Origin: Phalacrocorax aristotelis
Lineage: Eukaryota > Chordata > Aves > Suliformes > Phalacrocoracidae
Reading direction: 5' to 3'
NCBI RefSeq assembly: GCF_949628215.1
Contig: NC_134276.1
Span: 4,801,690-4,865,689 of the forward strand
DNA: 64,000 bases
The notes beneath the pieces were generated by a model. That model saw nothing but the letters and a program-made list of their open reading frames with translations. It searched no databases and was not told where the DNA came from. A program made the translations under genes and the position numbers. Below, piece by piece: positions 61,991 through 64,000 of this stretch (position 1 is the first letter of the stretch; each line of letters opens with the position of its first letter).

Positions 61991-64000
61991 GGAACGGTAG
62001 TCTCTGATTCAAGCAAGGAAGATTTAGACTGAGCATATAAAAAAGCTTTTATAGATTTTTTTTTTTTAATATAGCTTACAACAATAAGATAGGTAAATAC
62101 ACTGTTATCACTAGCAATATTTCTGAATAACTTAGAAAACTCTGATAGGATCCATTTGTCCAAATTGTAGACATCTGCAATGTAAACATCTGTGTCTGAG
62201 CTAATACTGGACTACCTTTACAGAGAGAAACTTTCAGAATACAACTTGTCTCATCTCATCCTAAAGCAGATACCTGACATAACTCGTAAGAAACCTTGAA
62301 AGTGCCTGTTTCTCTCCATTGCCTATAAAGGGAAGCTGAGGTAACTAATTCAGATATAGACTCTTACCCTGTAGTTGTACAAAGTTGCATCAGAATCTGT
62401 CAGGAGCAGTTAAATAGAGATAAGTGATCACTGGTTTGGATGAGATATCTCTGAAGACACATTCCCAGTTCTATTTTCAGTGATGCTGCACTATCATATA
62501 GTGCTGACTTGCTCTAGTCAAGATTTCCGTAGTCTAACCACTGGAGAATACTGTCTTCCATTTAGCTCTAAAAAGCTTTCTTATGACTCTTCTGATGTGC
62601 ATAAAAGGACCAGAATGATGACTTTCACAAATGCTCTATTTTGTTGGAATCGCAAGAAATAATGGATCACTGTTATAAATATATCCACAGAGTAAGTTAG
62701 ATTTTAGCTTCTGTCTCATTTTACCTCCTTTATATTTTCAGTCACACTTTTAAATAAAAGAATATGTTTGAGGTATAAATCTGACCATTATTAGCTGTTA
62801 TGTTTAGTTTGCTTCACTGTCCGTGGCTACATCTGTTTTTAAGCACAGGAACTATTGAGTTCTTTGCAAAAAGAAAATAGCCTCTTGATTTAGCACAATA
62901 TAGCAGGCTTTACTCCTATAGAGAAAACCACCCGATCTTTCCTCCCTAAAGCTTCCCTCAAGCATATTCAATGTTAGAGATGGAAGGGTATTAACTTTGA
63001 TTCACTGAGGAATATTGCTACAGTAATTGCAAGCAGAACGTTGATGGAATGCAAATCACCTTTCAAAAGATTCATCACAGAGTTTTCATCAGTTCTTTTT
63101 GAGACAGGAGCAGTAATAGTGAGTATTAAGAAAAGAAATCTGAAACTGGGCCTGGAACATTTTAAAGAAAGAACCAAAGCAACTGCATGTCTGACACATG
63201 AATATGTGGGTTTAGCCAGCTTTCCTTCCCTGAGTCTCTTTTATTTTACAGTTTTTTTTCTTTGTAATCTTGGGAACTGTCTATTCCAGCCAAATTGGGC
63301 TCTTACAATGGGTCTATTATTATGGGAGCTGAACAATTCCATGTAACCATTCAAACCATATGGGAAATTATGCACTAAAAGGAGCGTTTCAAAGAAGATA
63401 GACTTGAAAATAAAAATGAAACTAAGGAAGAGGGAGGGGAAAGGTTTCTCAACAGCAGGATGAATTTGCAAACCATCCTTTTAGATGCCCTTCATTGAGT
63501 TATCTTTTTCCTATTTGATATCAGAAGCGTGCTGTCTTCGTGGTATTTGTAAGCAGGGAATTGGTAACAGTGATACAAAAAAGAAGTACAAATCTTCAAG
63601 TCACTGCCATCTCTGGGTTTTCCAATGCATCCTCTCTTCTCTCTGCTCAAAAAATTCTTTGGGGCAATGATGGTCTTGAACAGTTCTGAGACTATTTTTG
63701 AAGTTTAGTGAGGCCAATTACAACAATAGAAACTGAGCAGTCCATTAATTACAGAATCGTTTTCTGAGCAAGCTGTCATCAGTCATTGCCAGTTGTCATT
63801 TTACATCAGCCATTTCAAACAAGCTCAAAAAAGACACTGCAGCATAGGAAGTAGGTGAAAAGCTGCGAAAAAGAGGATCTGATGGCACTTTCACACTTCC
63901 GAGGCTTTCAAAGCCAAGCAAAATTCTCTGACATGCGACCTAAATCCTCAGTCCCGACTACAGTTAAGGAGAACCAGGTGTCCAAATTACTCAGTTGATT

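Larger units (their letters stand above)
17940..64000 (-). other. TENM4: TENM4 (teneurin-4) transcription unit, 3' part
   Basis: Six minus-strand exons join in frame through GT/AG introns to give 1073 C-terminal residues of a teneurin, roughly the last two fifths of a protein usually near 2,770 residues. Teneurins are single-pass type II membrane proteins that work as synaptic and cell-guidance adhesion receptors binding latrophilins; the part encoded here is extracellular. The paralogue call rests on residues that I recall as TENM4-specific, for example [20 protein letters not shown] at the C-terminus, where the other paralogues read ELAD and IQFLRQ. The gene is open at its 5' side: no exon upstream of 52748 was found in the window. 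The 3' boundary is inferred from a poly(A) signal at 17960-17965. Confidence 0.93.
52749..64000 (-). other. TENM4: TENM4 intron, partial (at least 11.3 kb, phase 2)
   Basis: No exon encoding the residues that precede YDSFGRL was found on the minus strand up to the window end, so the upstream exon lies beyond 64000. The intron contains a 573 bp solo LTR, an AAC-type microsatellite near 55075-55105, a possible conserved block at 57890-58100 and a pentamer repeat at 61941-61990. The rest shows nothing recognisable. Confidence 0.85.

Noticed and set aside
1..64000. CRISPR arrays, prokaryotic operons, tRNA or rRNA genes, MIR708
   Set aside because: No regularly spaced direct repeats, bacterial gene layout or tRNA/rRNA sequence was seen. 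The microRNA known from TENM4 lies in an early intron that is not part of this window.

Overview
The window is vertebrate nuclear DNA and almost certainly from a bird. It carries one recognisable gene, the 3' end of a teneurin on the minus strand, together with CR1 LINE fragments and one solo endogenous-retrovirus LTR of a kind common in bird genomes. Residue choices throughout, especially the C-terminal [16 protein letters not shown], fit TENM4 (teneurin-4, ODZ4) better than TENM1, TENM2 or TENM3. The LTR type hints at a neoavian rather than a galliform bird; that is an inference from memory of the family.

Layout, read in gene orientation (high to low coordinates). Positions 52749-64000 belong to a large intron whose upstream exon lies outside the window. 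Six coding exons follow: 52748-52576, 48701-48466, 41854-41558, 40348-38734, 34362-34220 and 24837-24079 (stop TGA at 24079-24081). Every junction has GT/AG borders and the reading frame is continuous. Together they encode the last 1073 residues: the YD/RHS-repeat shell, the RHS-associated core, the Tox-GHH-like C-terminal domain and the TCAP peptide with a terminal amidation/cleavage signature. A 3' UTR of about 6 kb runs down to a likely poly(A) site near 17940, preceded by two Pumilio-type motifs.

Positions 1 to about 17930 are intergenic sequence downstream of the gene, with no supportable gene. This part holds a CR1 tail, a CR1 reverse-transcriptase-region fragment, ancient MIR SINE relics, a CpG-dense patch and a strong G-quadruplex motif on the minus strand.

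The introns contain three groups of features. The repeats are two further CR1 tails, one ending only 42 bp from an exon, a 573 bp solo LTR and one more MIR relic. The possible regulatory sequences are homeodomain-type AT-rich clusters and a CpG patch. The remaining structure is a strong imperfect hairpin, a tandem 28-bp duplication and microsatellites. No RNA gene, CRISPR array, prokaryotic operon or intact mobile element was seen. The most biologically distinctive content is the toxin-like C-terminal architecture of the teneurin itself.
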